Origin: Candidatus Omnitrophota bacterium
Lineage (GTDB): Bacteria > Omnitrophota > Koll11 > Zapsychrales > Zapsychraceae
Length of the DNA stretch: 14,077 nucleotides
Assembly (NCBI GenBank): GCA_023140095.1
Contig: JAGLMJ010000020.1
Coordinates: forward strand, 1 to 14,077
Direction: 5' to 3'
Shown here: positions 1-6,602 of the stretch, in pieces
How positions within the stretch are numbered: the stretch's first letter is position 1
Layout: each line of letters opens with the position of its first letter
Position numbers and translations under genes: made by a program
Notes under the pieces: model-generated
The model's database searches: none
What the model was told of the DNA's origin: nothing
Seen by the model: only the letters and a program-made list of their open reading frames with translations

Positions 1-19
1 GGGACCAGGATTTGATCAA

Positions 20-1222
20 ATGAAAGACTTTCTCAGGACAAACAAAACAAAAATTATCTCTCAAGGGAACAAGCCGGCTAAATTAAAGGGAGTGAATTTA
101 GGCGGTTGGCTAATGATGGAGGCTTATATTCTTTATGCGCCGAACTTTCCCGCGAAGAAATTTAGAAAAGAGTTTTCCTGTGCTCTTGGAAAGAAGGCCC
201 TTTGTTCATTTGAGAAAGAATACCGTGAATCTTTTATCAGAGAGGCGGACATCAAAAAGATTTCACGATTGGGTTTTAATTGTATCCGGGTTCCATTTAA
301 TTACCGGCTTATTGAGAAAACGCCTTACTGCTACGACCAAGAGGGAGTCCGGTTTCTTGACCGGGTGATCCGGTGGGCCAAGAAATATAAAATTTGGGTC
401 ATCCTCGATTTGCATGCCGCGCCGGGCGCGCAAAATCACGACTGGCATTCGGACAGCCTGGGAAAAGCGGAATTGTGGACAAAGAAGGAAAATCAGGACC
501 GCACCTTGGCGCTTTGGGAATTTCTTGCCGACCGCTACAAGGACGAGGAATATGTGGCCGGTTACGATCTCTTGAACGAAGCGGTCCTTGCTAACACAAA
601 ACTTCTGAACCGCTTTTACAAAAAAGTGATCAAGCGGATACGAAGCGTCGACACGAACCATATCCTGTTTATCGAAGGGAATGTATGGGCGACGGATGTC
701 GATTGCCTCGATCGGTTCGATGATGATAATTATGTCTTGAGTATCCATAATTACGCGCCTTTCGAATTCGCATTTAACTTTATTCCGCATTCTTCATATC
801 CTTTTAAGTCGCCGCAAGGTGGATGGAACGCAAAGACGACCCGGCGGCATCTGTTACAGTATAAAAAGATATCGCAAGAGCGGGACTTGCCGATCTTTGT
901 CGGCGAGTTTGGCGTTAATGCCCGTCAGGGATTATTTGGCGAAGACCGCTGGCTTGCTGATGTATTAAAATATTTCAATGATTACGGTTTTCACTGGACG
1001 TATTGGACCTATAAAGCCATTAAGGGAGGGGTTATGCCGGACGGCATCTACAGTTATGTTCAGAACCCTCCCTGGGTTAACCGGTGCGGTCCGCTGACAG
1101 GATGGGATACCTATAAGCAGCATTGGCCATCACATCAAAAAGCCATGATACGGTCTTGGCATACGGAGCAATTCCAAGTGAATAAGGAAATTCTAAAGGT
1201 TTTAAAAAATGCCTTACGATAA
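20..1222 (+). CDS. Glycoside hydrolase family 5 (cellulase-like) protein, cytoplasmic
   Basis: A 400-residue retaining glycosidase with a (beta/alpha)8 barrel. Visible GH5 landmarks in order are the N-terminal GVNLGGWL strand (residues 24-31), R90 in CIRVPF, the ILDLHAAPG strand (128-136), the acid/base glutamate E187 in LLNEAV, H243/Y245 in SIHNY, the nucleophile E296 in FVGEFG, and the aromatic W327 region in HWTYWTY. By family knowledge it hydrolyses beta-linked glucans or glucosides. The exact substrate (exo-glucanase, endoglucanase or glucocerebrosidase-like) cannot be read from the sequence. No signal peptide is visible, so it probably works on intracellular oligosaccharides or glycolipids. 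An AGGA at 7-10 precedes the ATG. Its 3' end overlaps the next gene by 14 nt, suggesting translational coupling and one operon. The family call is firm; the substrate is open. Confidence 0.9.
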   Translation: MKDFLRTNKTKIISQGNKPAKLKGVNLGGWLMMEAYILYAPNFPAKKFRKEFSCALGKKALCSFEKEYRESFIREADIKKISRLGFNCIRVPFNYRLIEKTPYCYDQEGVRFLDRVIRWAKKYKIWVILDLHAAPGAQNHDWHSDSLGKAELWTKKENQDRTLALWEFLADRYKDEEYVAGYDLLNEAVLANTKLLNRFYKKVIKRIRSVDTNHILFIEGNVWATDVDCLDRFDDDNYVLSIHNYAPFEFAFNFIPHSSYPFKSPQGGWNAKTTRRHLLQYKKISQERDLPIFVGEFGVNARQGLFGEDRWLADVLKYFNDYGFHWTYWTYKAIKGGVMPDGIYSYVQNPPWVNRCGPLTGWDTYKQHWPSHQKAMIRSWHTEQFQVNKEILKVLKNALR

Positions 1223-2015
1223 GATCACAAGTCTAACAAATTCCCGGATAAAACATGTTGTTCAATTGCGCAACCGTAAACAAAGAGTGGAGGACGGATT
1301 GACGGTCGTTGAGGGTGCGCGCGAAATGACCCGGGCTTTTGAAGCGGGGGTCGTGTTCAAAGAACTTTATATCTGCGTTCCGTTGTTTGAAGCGTCCCAA
1401 GAGGTACATTTGCTGGTTGAGAAACTGACCCTGAAGAAAATTCCCGTTTATGAAACGACGCAAGCGGTTTTTTCAAAGATCTCTTACGGGAATCGCAGCG
1501 AGGGTATTTTAGCGGTCTGTGCTCCCAGACCGGTAACGTTCAAGAATTTTTCATCAAAAGATCTTTCTCTTTTTGTTGTTGTCGAGCGTGTTGAAAAACC
1601 GGGGAATTTAGGAGCTATTTTAAGGACATGCGACGGAGCCGGCATTGACGGCGTGATCATCTGCGACGGGAAGACGGATATTTACAATCCCAATGTTATC
1701 CGTGCCAGCTTAGGGACGATCTTCTCTGTAAAAACAGTGGTCAGTTCGAATACGGAAGCCCTTAAATTCTTAAGATCAAAGAATATAAAGATTTGCGTGA
1801 CCCTGCCTCGGGCAAAAACTGTTTATACAAAAGCAAAATTAACCAGTACACTAGCTGTTGTGGTCGGCAGTGAGCAAAGCGGTTTAACCGATTTTTGGGC
1901 CGAACATGCCGACCTAAAAGTGAAGATTCCCATGCGGGGGTTCGCCGACTCGTTAAACGTATCGGCCTGCACCGCTATTTTACTTTATGAAGCCATCCGA
2001 CAAAGATCCAATTAA
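1209..2015 (+). CDS. SpoU/TrmH-family RNA 2'-O-methyltransferase (RlmB-like)
   Basis: A 268-residue SPOUT-class enzyme that transfers methyl from S-adenosylmethionine to a ribose 2'-OH in rRNA or tRNA. The N-terminal region (about 1-105) matches the SpoU substrate-binding domain, including the VVEGAREM segment (33-40). The C-terminal knotted domain shows all three family motifs: motif 1 EKPGNLGAILRTCDGAG with N133 and R139, motif 2 VVGSEQSGL (218-226), and motif 3 IPMRGFADSLNVS (240-252). The length is typical of RlmB/TsnR-like enzymes. It overlaps the GH5 gene upstream by 14 nt and the pseudouridine synthase gene downstream by 29 nt. Pairing with another rRNA modifier supports an rRNA target. 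Which nucleotide it modifies is not decidable here. Confidence 0.9.
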   Translation: MPYDKITSLTNSRIKHVVQLRNRKQRVEDGLTVVEGAREMTRAFEAGVVFKELYICVPLFEASQEVHLLVEKLTLKKIPVYETTQAVFSKISYGNRSEGILAVCAPRPVTFKNFSSKDLSLFVVVERVEKPGNLGAILRTCDGAGIDGVIICDGKTDIYNPNVIRASLGTIFSVKTVVSSNTEALKFLRSKNIKICVTLPRAKTVYTKAKLTSTLAVVVGSEQSGLTDFWAEHADLKVKIPMRGFADSLNVSACTAILLYEAIRQRSN

Positions 2016-2721
2016 GCTGCGCTTGCAGGTATTTTTATCACGCAATGGCGTCTGTTCCCGCCGTCAGGCGATGGACATTATTAAGGACGGACACGTTAGG
2101 TTTAACGGTCAAATATGCCGTGAGCCGTCGACATTGGTTGATTCTAGCAGAGATCATGTGTTTGTTGACGGGAAGAGAGTTCAGAGCAAAAGATACGACT
2201 ATATTTTATTGAATAAACCGGCTGGTTACACGACAACGAAATCCGACCAACATGCGGAAAAAACAGTTTTGGATTTGCTGCCGCGGAAGTTTCGGCATCT
2301 CTCGCCGGCGGGCCGTTTAGACCGGGACACGGAAGGCCTTTTACTTTTGACCAATGACGGCGATACGGCCTATCAGCTCACGCATCCTAAGTTCAATGTG
2401 GATAAAACCTATTTTGTCCGGGTCTCGGGGAATTTAGAAATAGAGAAAAGAAAAAAAGTTGAGAGGGGCGTTGTTATCGACGGCAAGAGAACGGCACCGG
2501 CTAAGATCAAGAATATTAAACCTCTGAAGAATGTAACGGAATTAATGATCACGATCCACGAGGGGCGAAAGCGGCAAGTGCGTTTTATGTTCGCTAAAGT
2601 GGGGCATAAAGTACTTTATCTAAAAAGACTTATGCAGGGGCCGCTTGTTTTAGGGGCGCTCAAAAAAGGAACATGGCGGTTACTCAACCGGCAAGAAATT
2701 GAGAGGATAAAGAAGATATAG
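1987..2721 (+). CDS. RsuA/RluB/RluE-family 16S/23S rRNA pseudouridine synthase
   Basis: A 244-residue enzyme that isomerises uridine to pseudouridine in rRNA. An S4 RNA-binding domain occupies residues 11-60 (LRLQVFLSRNGVCSRRQA, then DGHVRFNGQ). The catalytic domain begins at YILLNKPAGYTTT (72-84). The signature GRLDRDTEGLLLLTNDG (109-125) contains the catalytic D112. EGRKRQVRFMF near residue 196 and LKRLMQGPLVLGAL close to the C-terminus are also typical of this subfamily. S4 plus this order of motifs excludes TruA, TruB and TruD. The ATG chosen overlaps the methyltransferase gene by 29 nt, which fits coupling; no strong Shine-Dalgarno is seen. Assignment between RluB (23S) and RsuA (16S) is not safe. 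Confidence 0.92.
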   Translation: MKPSDKDPIKLRLQVFLSRNGVCSRRQAMDIIKDGHVRFNGQICREPSTLVDSSRDHVFVDGKRVQSKRYDYILLNKPAGYTTTKSDQHAEKTVLDLLPRKFRHLSPAGRLDRDTEGLLLLTNDGDTAYQLTHPKFNVDKTYFVRVSGNLEIEKRKKVERGVVIDGKRTAPAKIKNIKPLKNVTELMITIHEGRKRQVRFMFAKVGHKVLYLKRLMQGPLVLGALKKGTWRLLNRQEIERIKKI

Positions 2722-2728
2722 GATTATT

Positions 2729-4675
2729 ATGATCACGATCAATAACATAACGATGGGGTTTACAAAGCGGACATTGTTTAAGGATGTGACGCTGAGCATT
2801 TTCCCAAAAGAAAAGATCGGGTTGAGCGGTCCTAACGGTGCCGGGAAGACGACACTCTTTTCGATCATTCTTGGGAAGATGGAGCCGCTTGCGGGCAACG
2901 TGCAGATACAGAAGAGTATCAATATCGGCTATCTTCCGCAAGAGGCTAAATTTGATTCGAAAAAAACAGTGATGGAAGAACTCACCGAGGGGGATGACCG
3001 GATCCGGAAATTTATGGAGGAAAAACGAAGATTAGAGGACACACATAAAGCGGATACGGATCGGTATGGCGACGTTCTTCATGAATTGGAACAACTGGGA
3101 ATTTATGAAGTTGAACACAAGGCCGAGAAGATCCTCATGGGACTCGGTTTTAAAACATCAGACTTTCACCGTCCGATTGTCGAGTTAAGCGGTGGGTGGA
3201 AGATGCGCACTCTGTTGGCGAAGATGTTAACGTATCCGTATGATCTCCTGCTTCTTGACGAGCCGACGAACTATTTGGATCTCAACGCGACCTTATGGCT
3301 TAAGGATTTTCTTGCGAATTATCAAGGCGCTTTTGTCCTGATCTCGCACGACAGGGTTTTCTTGAACGATGTCACAAACTACACGATCATTCTGGAAGGT
3401 GCCCAGATGACCAAAGTGAAGGGGAATTACGATACTTATGAACAGCAAAAAGGGATCCAGCAAAAATCATTGGAACGCAGAAAAAAGGTCGTTGATAAAA
3501 AACGCCAACAACTAGAACGCTTTACGCAACGATTTCACGCCCAGCCTAACCGGGCCGCGGCGGTCCGCAATAAACGAAAAATGATCGAGAAATTAGAGAA
3601 TATTGAATTGGCCCGTGATGAAGAAAGTATTAAGGACTTTGAATTCTCGGAAATAAAGCAAAGCGGATATATGGTGGCTCATTTGTCGGATATCGGTAAA
3701 TCCTACGGGGATAATACTGTCTATGAGAACCTGGATCTTGAGATCGTCAAGGGGCAGAAGATATGTTTAGTCGGCCCCAACGGCGCCGGGAAGTCGACGC
3801 TTCTTAAAATGCTGGCAGGTGATCTTAAAGCGGATTCCGGAAAGATCAAGTATGGCCACCAGGTGGATATCGGGTATTTTTCGCAAACACGGTTGGATGT
3901 TTTAAACCCTAACAGAACGGCGTTCGATGAAGTCAGTATGGCGGGAACAAATGTCCCGGCGCTAAAGGTCAGAAGCCTTCTGGGGTTGTTCAACTATCGC
4001 GGAGACGATGTTTTTAAACATGTAAAAGTTTTGTCCGGCGGCGAAAAGAGCCGGTTGATCTTGGCCAAGCTTTTGATCGATCCTCCCAATTTTATGCTTT
4101 TGGACGAGCCGACAACGCATTTGGATATTGACGGCGTGACGGCATTAACGATCGCATTTAGAAAGTATGAAGGGACCGTATGTTTTATCAGTCACGATCT
4201 GTACTTTATCAGGGAAATTGCCGACTGTATTGTTGATGTCAGTAACGGAAAGATCAAGATCTATTCCGGAGGCCTGGAGTATTATTTAGACAAGAAAAAA
4301 GAGTTAGAAGAGATATCAAGCACAGAGAAGCGAAAGCAGAAATCGGACCAGAAGCTGTCTAAGAAAGAAAAGCAAAAAAAATATAAAGAAGGAAAAGAAA
4401 ACAGGGCCCTTACGGACCTTAAGGCGCAGCATAAGCAGGCTTTGAAGCGGATGGCTCAGATCAAGAATGAAATAAAGAAATTGGAAAAAGAACAAAAAGA
4501 CCTTGAGACGGAAAGTTATGTCAAATCGCGCCATCTTTCCAAGTCTTTTGACAAGCGAAGCCCTGACGTGCTCAAAGAATACGGGAGGCGGCTGAAGGTT
4601 ATTCAAACCCGTTCACGTGAGATCGAAAGCACGATCAAGGAATTAAAAAAAGAGAGAGACCGGATCAGCAAATAG
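2729..4675 (+). CDS. ABC-F family ATPase (Uup/EttA/Ydif-type ribosome-associated protein)
   Basis: A 648-residue soluble protein with two ABC ATPase cassettes and no membrane segments. Cassette 1 has Walker A GPNGAGKT (34-41), signature LSGGW (153-157), Walker B with D177-E178 and H-loop H207. Cassette 2 has Walker A GPNGAGKST (349-357), signature LSGGEK (435-440), D459-E460 and H489. The charged inter-cassette linker (about 235-310) corresponds to the P-site tRNA interaction motif. Residues about 530-648 form a very Lys/Glu-rich coiled coil like the Uup C-terminal domain. ABC-F proteins bind the ribosomal E site and relieve stalled or unusual translation states; some give antibiotic resistance. 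Its placement 7 nt after an rRNA pseudouridine synthase fits a translation role. Signature 1 reads LSGGW rather than the usual LSGGQ/E, which is common in ABC-F. Confidence 0.95.
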   Translation: MITINNITMGFTKRTLFKDVTLSIFPKEKIGLSGPNGAGKTTLFSIILGKMEPLAGNVQIQKSINIGYLPQEAKFDSKKTVMEELTEGDDRIRKFMEEKRRLEDTHKADTDRYGDVLHELEQLGIYEVEHKAEKILMGLGFKTSDFHRPIVELSGGWKMRTLLAKMLTYPYDLLLLDEPTNYLDLNATLWLKDFLANYQGAFVLISHDRVFLNDVTNYTIILEGAQMTKVKGNYDTYEQQKGIQQKSLERRKKVVDKKRQQLERFTQRFHAQPNRAAAVRNKRKMIEKLENIELARDEESIKDFEFSEIKQSGYMVAHLSDIGKSYGDNTVYENLDLEIVKGQKICLVGPNGAGKSTLLKMLAGDLKADSGKIKYGHQVDIGYFSQTRLDVLNPNRTAFDEVSMAGTNVPALKVRSLLGLFNYRGDDVFKHVKVLSGGEKSRLILAKLLIDPPNFMLLDEPTTHLDIDGVTALTIAFRKYEGTVCFISHDLYFIREIADCIVDVSNGKIKIYSGGLEYYLDKKKELEEISSTEKRKQKSDQKLSKKEKQKKYKEGKENRALTDLKAQHKQALKRMAQIKNEIKKLEKEQKDLETESYVKSRHLSKSFDKRSPDVLKEYGRRLKVIQTRSREIESTIKELKKERDRISK

Positions 4676-4701
4676 TAGACGATAGTCTATGGTCTAAATT
4701 T

Positions 4702-4953
4702 ATGAAATTGAAACTTGATCTGCACGATATTTATTCGAGCGGCAAGCAGCTTGAGGATGCCCTAACGGCTGTGATGGACGAGGCGCAGAAAAAGAGCGCG
4801 AAATGCGTTGAGATCATACCCGGAAAAGGGAGCGGGCAGTTAAAAAAATATGTTTTACGCTTCCTTGAAAAAAGATATAAAGAGGTTTATCATAGAATCG
4901 AGAAGGATGATAAAAACTGGGGCAGGATCTTTGTATGGTTCCGGTGGAAGTGA
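4702..4953 (+). CDS. Stand-alone Smr-domain protein (small MutS-related)
   Basis: An 83-residue protein consisting only of a Smr domain. The first motif LDLHDIYSSGKQLEDAL (5-21) matches the family's LDLHG...eA pattern. The second motif IIPGKGSGQLKKYVLRFL (38-55) corresponds to the usual HGKGxG loop, but proline replaces the histidine. Smr domains are known as nucleases acting on branched DNA or on mRNA at stalled or collided ribosomes (MutS2, SmrB, Cue2). Immediate proximity to an ABC-F ATPase (26-nt gap) makes a ribosome-rescue role attractive, but that is inference. The missing HGKG histidine leaves nuclease activity uncertain. Confidence 0.82.
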   Translation: MKLKLDLHDIYSSGKQLEDALTAVMDEAQKKSAKCVEIIPGKGSGQLKKYVLRFLEKRYKEVYHRIEKDDKNWGRIFVWFRWK

Positions 4954-4955
4954 AC

Positions 4956-4962
4956 AAGGAGA
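4956..4962 (+). promoter_or_regulatory. Shine-Dalgarno deciding the TTG start of the lipoprotein gene
   Basis: AAGGAGA lies 7 nt before TTG at 4970. The longer upstream reading frame (from 4850) runs through the Smr gene and gives an N-terminus with no export signal. Starting at this TTG gives a compact lipoprotein signal peptide. The motif begins 3 nt after the Smr stop codon. Confidence 0.7.
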
Positions 4963-4969
4963 AAGCGGC

Positions 4970-5404
4970 TTGAAAAAAGCGATCATTATTTTTGCGGGAT
5001 GCCTGCTTTTGTGCGGATGCGCGAAAGTGCGTCATCTCGACCAGCTTTTAACGTTAAAAGCCTTGGCGGATGAACAAGCTCAGCTGAGCCAATATGTCGA
5101 GGATCAAGACCGGAATTTTGAATTGATGCTAGAAGAGGTTAAGGCCGGCACGTTAGACCAATATTCCAATAAAAGAAAGATCCAACGGGCATTTGGCGAT
5201 CCTGTTTATGCCAGAAACGTGACGAAAGATGACCGGGATCTGGAGTCCTGGCTTTATCGTTATGCGACCAAATATTTTGGTGCTGAAAAGATCTATCTCT
5301 ATTTTGATTTTGATGGCAATCTTGTGAAATCAGAATATATAGGGGGAACAGATGGGGAAAGCGGGCAAGAAACCACGCCGGAAAATGGACAGCAGGAAAT
5401 TTGA
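4970..5404 (+). CDS. Small lipoprotein, possibly BamE/SmpA-like
   Basis: A 144-residue predicted lipoprotein starting at TTG. The N-terminus is MKK followed by a hydrophobic stretch and LLCGC, so C17 is the likely lipidated cysteine (lipobox LCGC); C11 and C15 lie close by. Residues after the signal are helical and Gln/Glu/Asp-rich. A compact C-terminal part then carries RAFGDPVYARNV, ESWLYRYATKYF and IYLYFDFDGNLVKSEYI. That pattern of a Gly-Asp-Pro turn, a Trp-x-Tyr strand and a final strand with aspartate and glycine resembles the SmpA/OmlA (BamE) fold found in small outer-membrane lipoproteins. The resemblance is by eye only. The tail is acidic, low-complexity and rich in Gly, Glu and Gln. 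The function is not established. The lipoprotein call is better supported than the BamE suggestion. Confidence 0.75.
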   Translation: MKKAIIIFAGCLLLCGCAKVRHLDQLLTLKALADEQAQLSQYVEDQDRNFELMLEEVKAGTLDQYSNKRKIQRAFGDPVYARNVTKDDRDLESWLYRYATKYFGAEKIYLYFDFDGNLVKSEYIGGTDGESGQETTPENGQQEI

Positions 5405-5492
5405 AGGTGCAGAGGGGCAGGGGCCAAGACCGAAGAAAGAGAAAGATTGGTCTTTTGAAGATATTGCACGTTCCAAGCCTCATCGACGGTAA
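5352..5492 (+). CDS. Hypothetical 46-residue basic protein
   Basis: ATG at 5352 is preceded by AGGGGG (5341-5346) with a 5-nt spacer and lies inside the 3' end of the lipoprotein gene in another frame (53-nt overlap). It reads through to TAA at 5490-5492, 9 nt before the glycosylase gene, and so fills what would otherwise be an 85-nt gap. The product is very basic with an N-terminal KAGKKPRRK cluster, a Lys/Pro-rich middle and the ending DWSFEDIARSKPHRR. Short basic proteins of this type with a terminal tryptophan-containing motif are often missed by gene callers. No function is recognised. Confidence 0.45.
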   Translation: MGKAGKKPRRKMDSRKFEGAEGQGPRPKKEKDWSFEDIARSKPHRR

Positions 5493-5501
5493 ATCAGCAG
5501 A

Positions 5502-6257
5502 ATGACCAAAGCAACTAAAGCGACCCTGACGGCAGTTTATGAAAGGCTATGGGCGGCCTTTGGCCCTCAAGAGTGGTGGCCCGCGCAGACACGATTTGAA
5601 GTCATCGTTGGCGCTATCCTGACCCAGAATACGAACTGGAGTAATGTAGAGAAAGCGCTTATTAATCTCAAGAGCGATAAACTCCTATCACCGCAGGCAC
5701 TTAAGAAGATCTCTCCGAGAGAACTTTCCTTATTGATCCGGCCTGCCGGTTATTTTAATGTCAAAGCCAGAAGATTGAAGAATTTCATTTCTTTTTTATT
5801 TAATGAGTACGACGGGCATTTAAAAAGAATGATGAAGGAAGATTGCTGTTCGCTGCGCCAGAAACTTCTTCATGTTAATGGAATAGGCCCGGAGACGGCT
5901 GACTCGATATTGTTATATGCGCTGGATAAGCCTGTTTTCGTCGTTGATGCTTATACAAAACGGATGCTTTACCGTCACAACATGATTGCTTCCGACGCTG
6001 ATTATGGCACTATTCAAGAAATGTTCATGAAGGCTCTTAAGTCTGATGCGCAAATGTTCAATGAATATCATGCTTTGATCGTGCGCTTAGGGAAAGATTT
6101 CTGCAGGCCGAAGCCATTGTGCAGCCAGTGCGCGCTTAACGACTTTCATTATTCTTTGACGGTAAAATGCAGCCTATGCCACCGAGCATTGTCCGAAAGG
6201 GAGGGCCGGAATCCTTCTAAAGGGGAGTATCTTTGCCGAGAATGCAATGCAAAATGA
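5502..6257 (+). CDS. HhH-GPD DNA glycosylase, endonuclease III-related (MagIII-like) with extra C-terminal CxxC pairs
   Basis: A 251-residue base-excision repair enzyme. The N-terminal WWPAQTRFEVIVGAILTQNTNW stretch (25-46) is typical of the endonuclease III-related branch that includes Helicobacter MagIII (3-methyladenine glycosylase). The helix-hairpin-helix is HVNGIGPETADSILL (124-138), followed by the catalytic aspartate D149 in VVDAY. The lysine that gives Nth its lyase activity is replaced by E131, so a monofunctional glycosylase is expected. Cysteines C201, C207 and C210 resemble the start of the Nth iron-sulfur loop, but the fourth ligand position is H216. The C-terminus adds CSLC (223-226) and CREC (245-248), a likely small zinc ribbon. 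The damaged base recognised is not known. It is the last gene of the first run. Confidence 0.85.
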   Translation: MTKATKATLTAVYERLWAAFGPQEWWPAQTRFEVIVGAILTQNTNWSNVEKALINLKSDKLLSPQALKKISPRELSLLIRPAGYFNVKARRLKNFISFLFNEYDGHLKRMMKEDCCSLRQKLLHVNGIGPETADSILLYALDKPVFVVDAYTKRMLYRHNMIASDADYGTIQEMFMKALKSDAQMFNEYHALIVRLGKDFCRPKPLCSQCALNDFHYSLTVKCSLCHRALSEREGRNPSKGEYLCRECNAK

Positions 6258-6269
6258 GTGAGATGTTCC

Positions 6270-6298
6270 TTTACATTAAAATATCCGAATTGTATAAT
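6270..6298 (+). promoter_or_regulatory. Strong sigma-70-type promoter for the small membrane protein unit
   Basis: TTTACA at 6270-6275 and TATAAT at 6293-6298 are separated by exactly 17 bp. The -10 is a perfect consensus and the -35 differs from TTGACA at one base. Transcription should start near 6305. It is placed in the AT-rich gap after the glycosylase stop codon and starts the only gap of this size in the first half of the window. Confidence 0.75.
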
Positions 6299-6393
6299 CA
6301 AGACAATAAAGAGCATTACAAGTGTGTATTGTTAAAAGGTGAATAAAACCCGGTGATGGGCCTTTTTAAGCTAACTCCGGTGAAGGCTCGTTT

Positions 6394-6417
6394 CTTTGGC
6401 GGGATGTACCGCCAAAG
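6394..6417 (+). repeat. Perfect 9-bp inverted repeat (hairpin E) in the leader
   Basis: CTTTGGCGG (6394-6402) pairs with CCGCCAAAG (6409-6417) around the loop GATGTA. The sequence after it has no T-run and continues into the Shine-Dalgarno, so it is not a terminator. Its placement 6 nt before AAAGGAG suggests it sets accessibility of the ribosome binding site, stabilises the mRNA 5' region, or binds a protein. Confidence 0.7.
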
Positions 6418-6423
6418 CGTTAG

Positions 6424-6430
6424 AAAGGAG
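6424..6430 (+). promoter_or_regulatory. Shine-Dalgarno choosing ATG 6437
   Basis: AAAGGAG with a 6-nt spacer points to ATG 6437. The reading frame is open back to GTG 6353, but that start has no comparable site. Using it would place hairpin E inside coding sequence and add 28 polar residues before the membrane protein. Confidence 0.75.
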
Positions 6431-6436
6431 AGGTCT

Positions 6437-6595
6437 ATGTGCCCTTTCAGTCTTGGTCAAGTTGGCGTTGTGAGTGGCGATGTTATTTGTTTTGGTATTA
6501 AAGTATTCTTGCTTATTTGGATTGTTTTTGTGCCCATAGCGATCACCGCGCGGCTGGAAAAGATCGTTAAGTTGCTTGAAGACAAAGGAAAGTAA
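6437..6595 (+). CDS. 52-residue single-span membrane protein of unknown function
   Basis: The product starts MCPFSLGQVGVVSGDV, continues with a hydrophobic segment (about residues 17-37, ICFGIKVFLLIWIVFVPIAI), and ends with a charged amphipathic helix ARLEKIVKLLEDKGK that probably lies on the cytoplasmic face. It has its own promoter, long structured leader, strong Shine-Dalgarno and terminator, so expression seems high and separately controlled. This layout resembles type I toxin mRNAs, which have small hydrophobic products of similar size and structured leaders. It also resembles small regulatory membrane peptides. No antisense RNA promoter was confirmed. I do not recognise a family. That the ORF is real is supported by the signals that bracket it. 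Confidence 0.7.
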   Translation: MCPFSLGQVGVVSGDVICFGIKVFLLIWIVFVPIAITARLEKIVKLLEDKGK

Positions 6596-6602
6596 ATTTT
6601 GC

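Larger units (their letters stand above)
6305..6436 (+). promoter_or_regulatory. Structured 5' leader with competing helices around the Shine-Dalgarno; candidate cis-regulatory RNA
   Basis: About 130 nt lie between the predicted transcription start and ATG 6437. Visible complementarities are listed here. Helix A is AAAAGG 6334-6339 with CCTTTT 6361-6366. Helix B is CCGG 6350-6353 with CCGG 6377-6380. Helix C is TGGGCC 6357-6362 with GGCTCG 6385-6390, which would cross B as a pseudoknot. Helix D is CTAAC 6371-6375 with GTTAG 6419-6423. Helix E is a 9-bp hairpin at 6394-6417. The Shine-Dalgarno (6424-6430) can be masked by CCTTT 6361-6365 or by CTCC 6375-6378. These pairings are partly exclusive, as in a translational switch. 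GGTGA occurs three times (6338, 6352, 6379). I cannot match it to a known riboswitch class. Folding energies were not computed. Confidence 0.45.

Noticed and set aside
263..790. 175-residue open frame on the - strand inside the GH5 gene
   Set aside because: It is antisense to a gene with all catalytic motifs and shows no family motif or start signal.
4316..4606. Hydrophobic 96-residue - strand frame
   Set aside because: It is the mirror of the Lys/Glu-rich coiled coil of the ABC-F gene, which naturally gives Phe/Leu-rich antisense frames.
6349..6390. GGTGATGG string reminiscent of the fluoride (crcB) riboswitch
   Set aside because: The short closing stem, the conserved AAC spacer and the second hairpin of that class are not in the right places; no other class I know fits.
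6394..6417. Perfect hairpin considered as a terminator
   Set aside because: No T-run follows; the sequence leads straight into a Shine-Dalgarno and start codon.
6353..6436. In-frame GTG extension of the small membrane protein (28 more residues)
   Set aside because: The strong Shine-Dalgarno belongs to ATG 6437, and the extension would make the paired leader elements coding.
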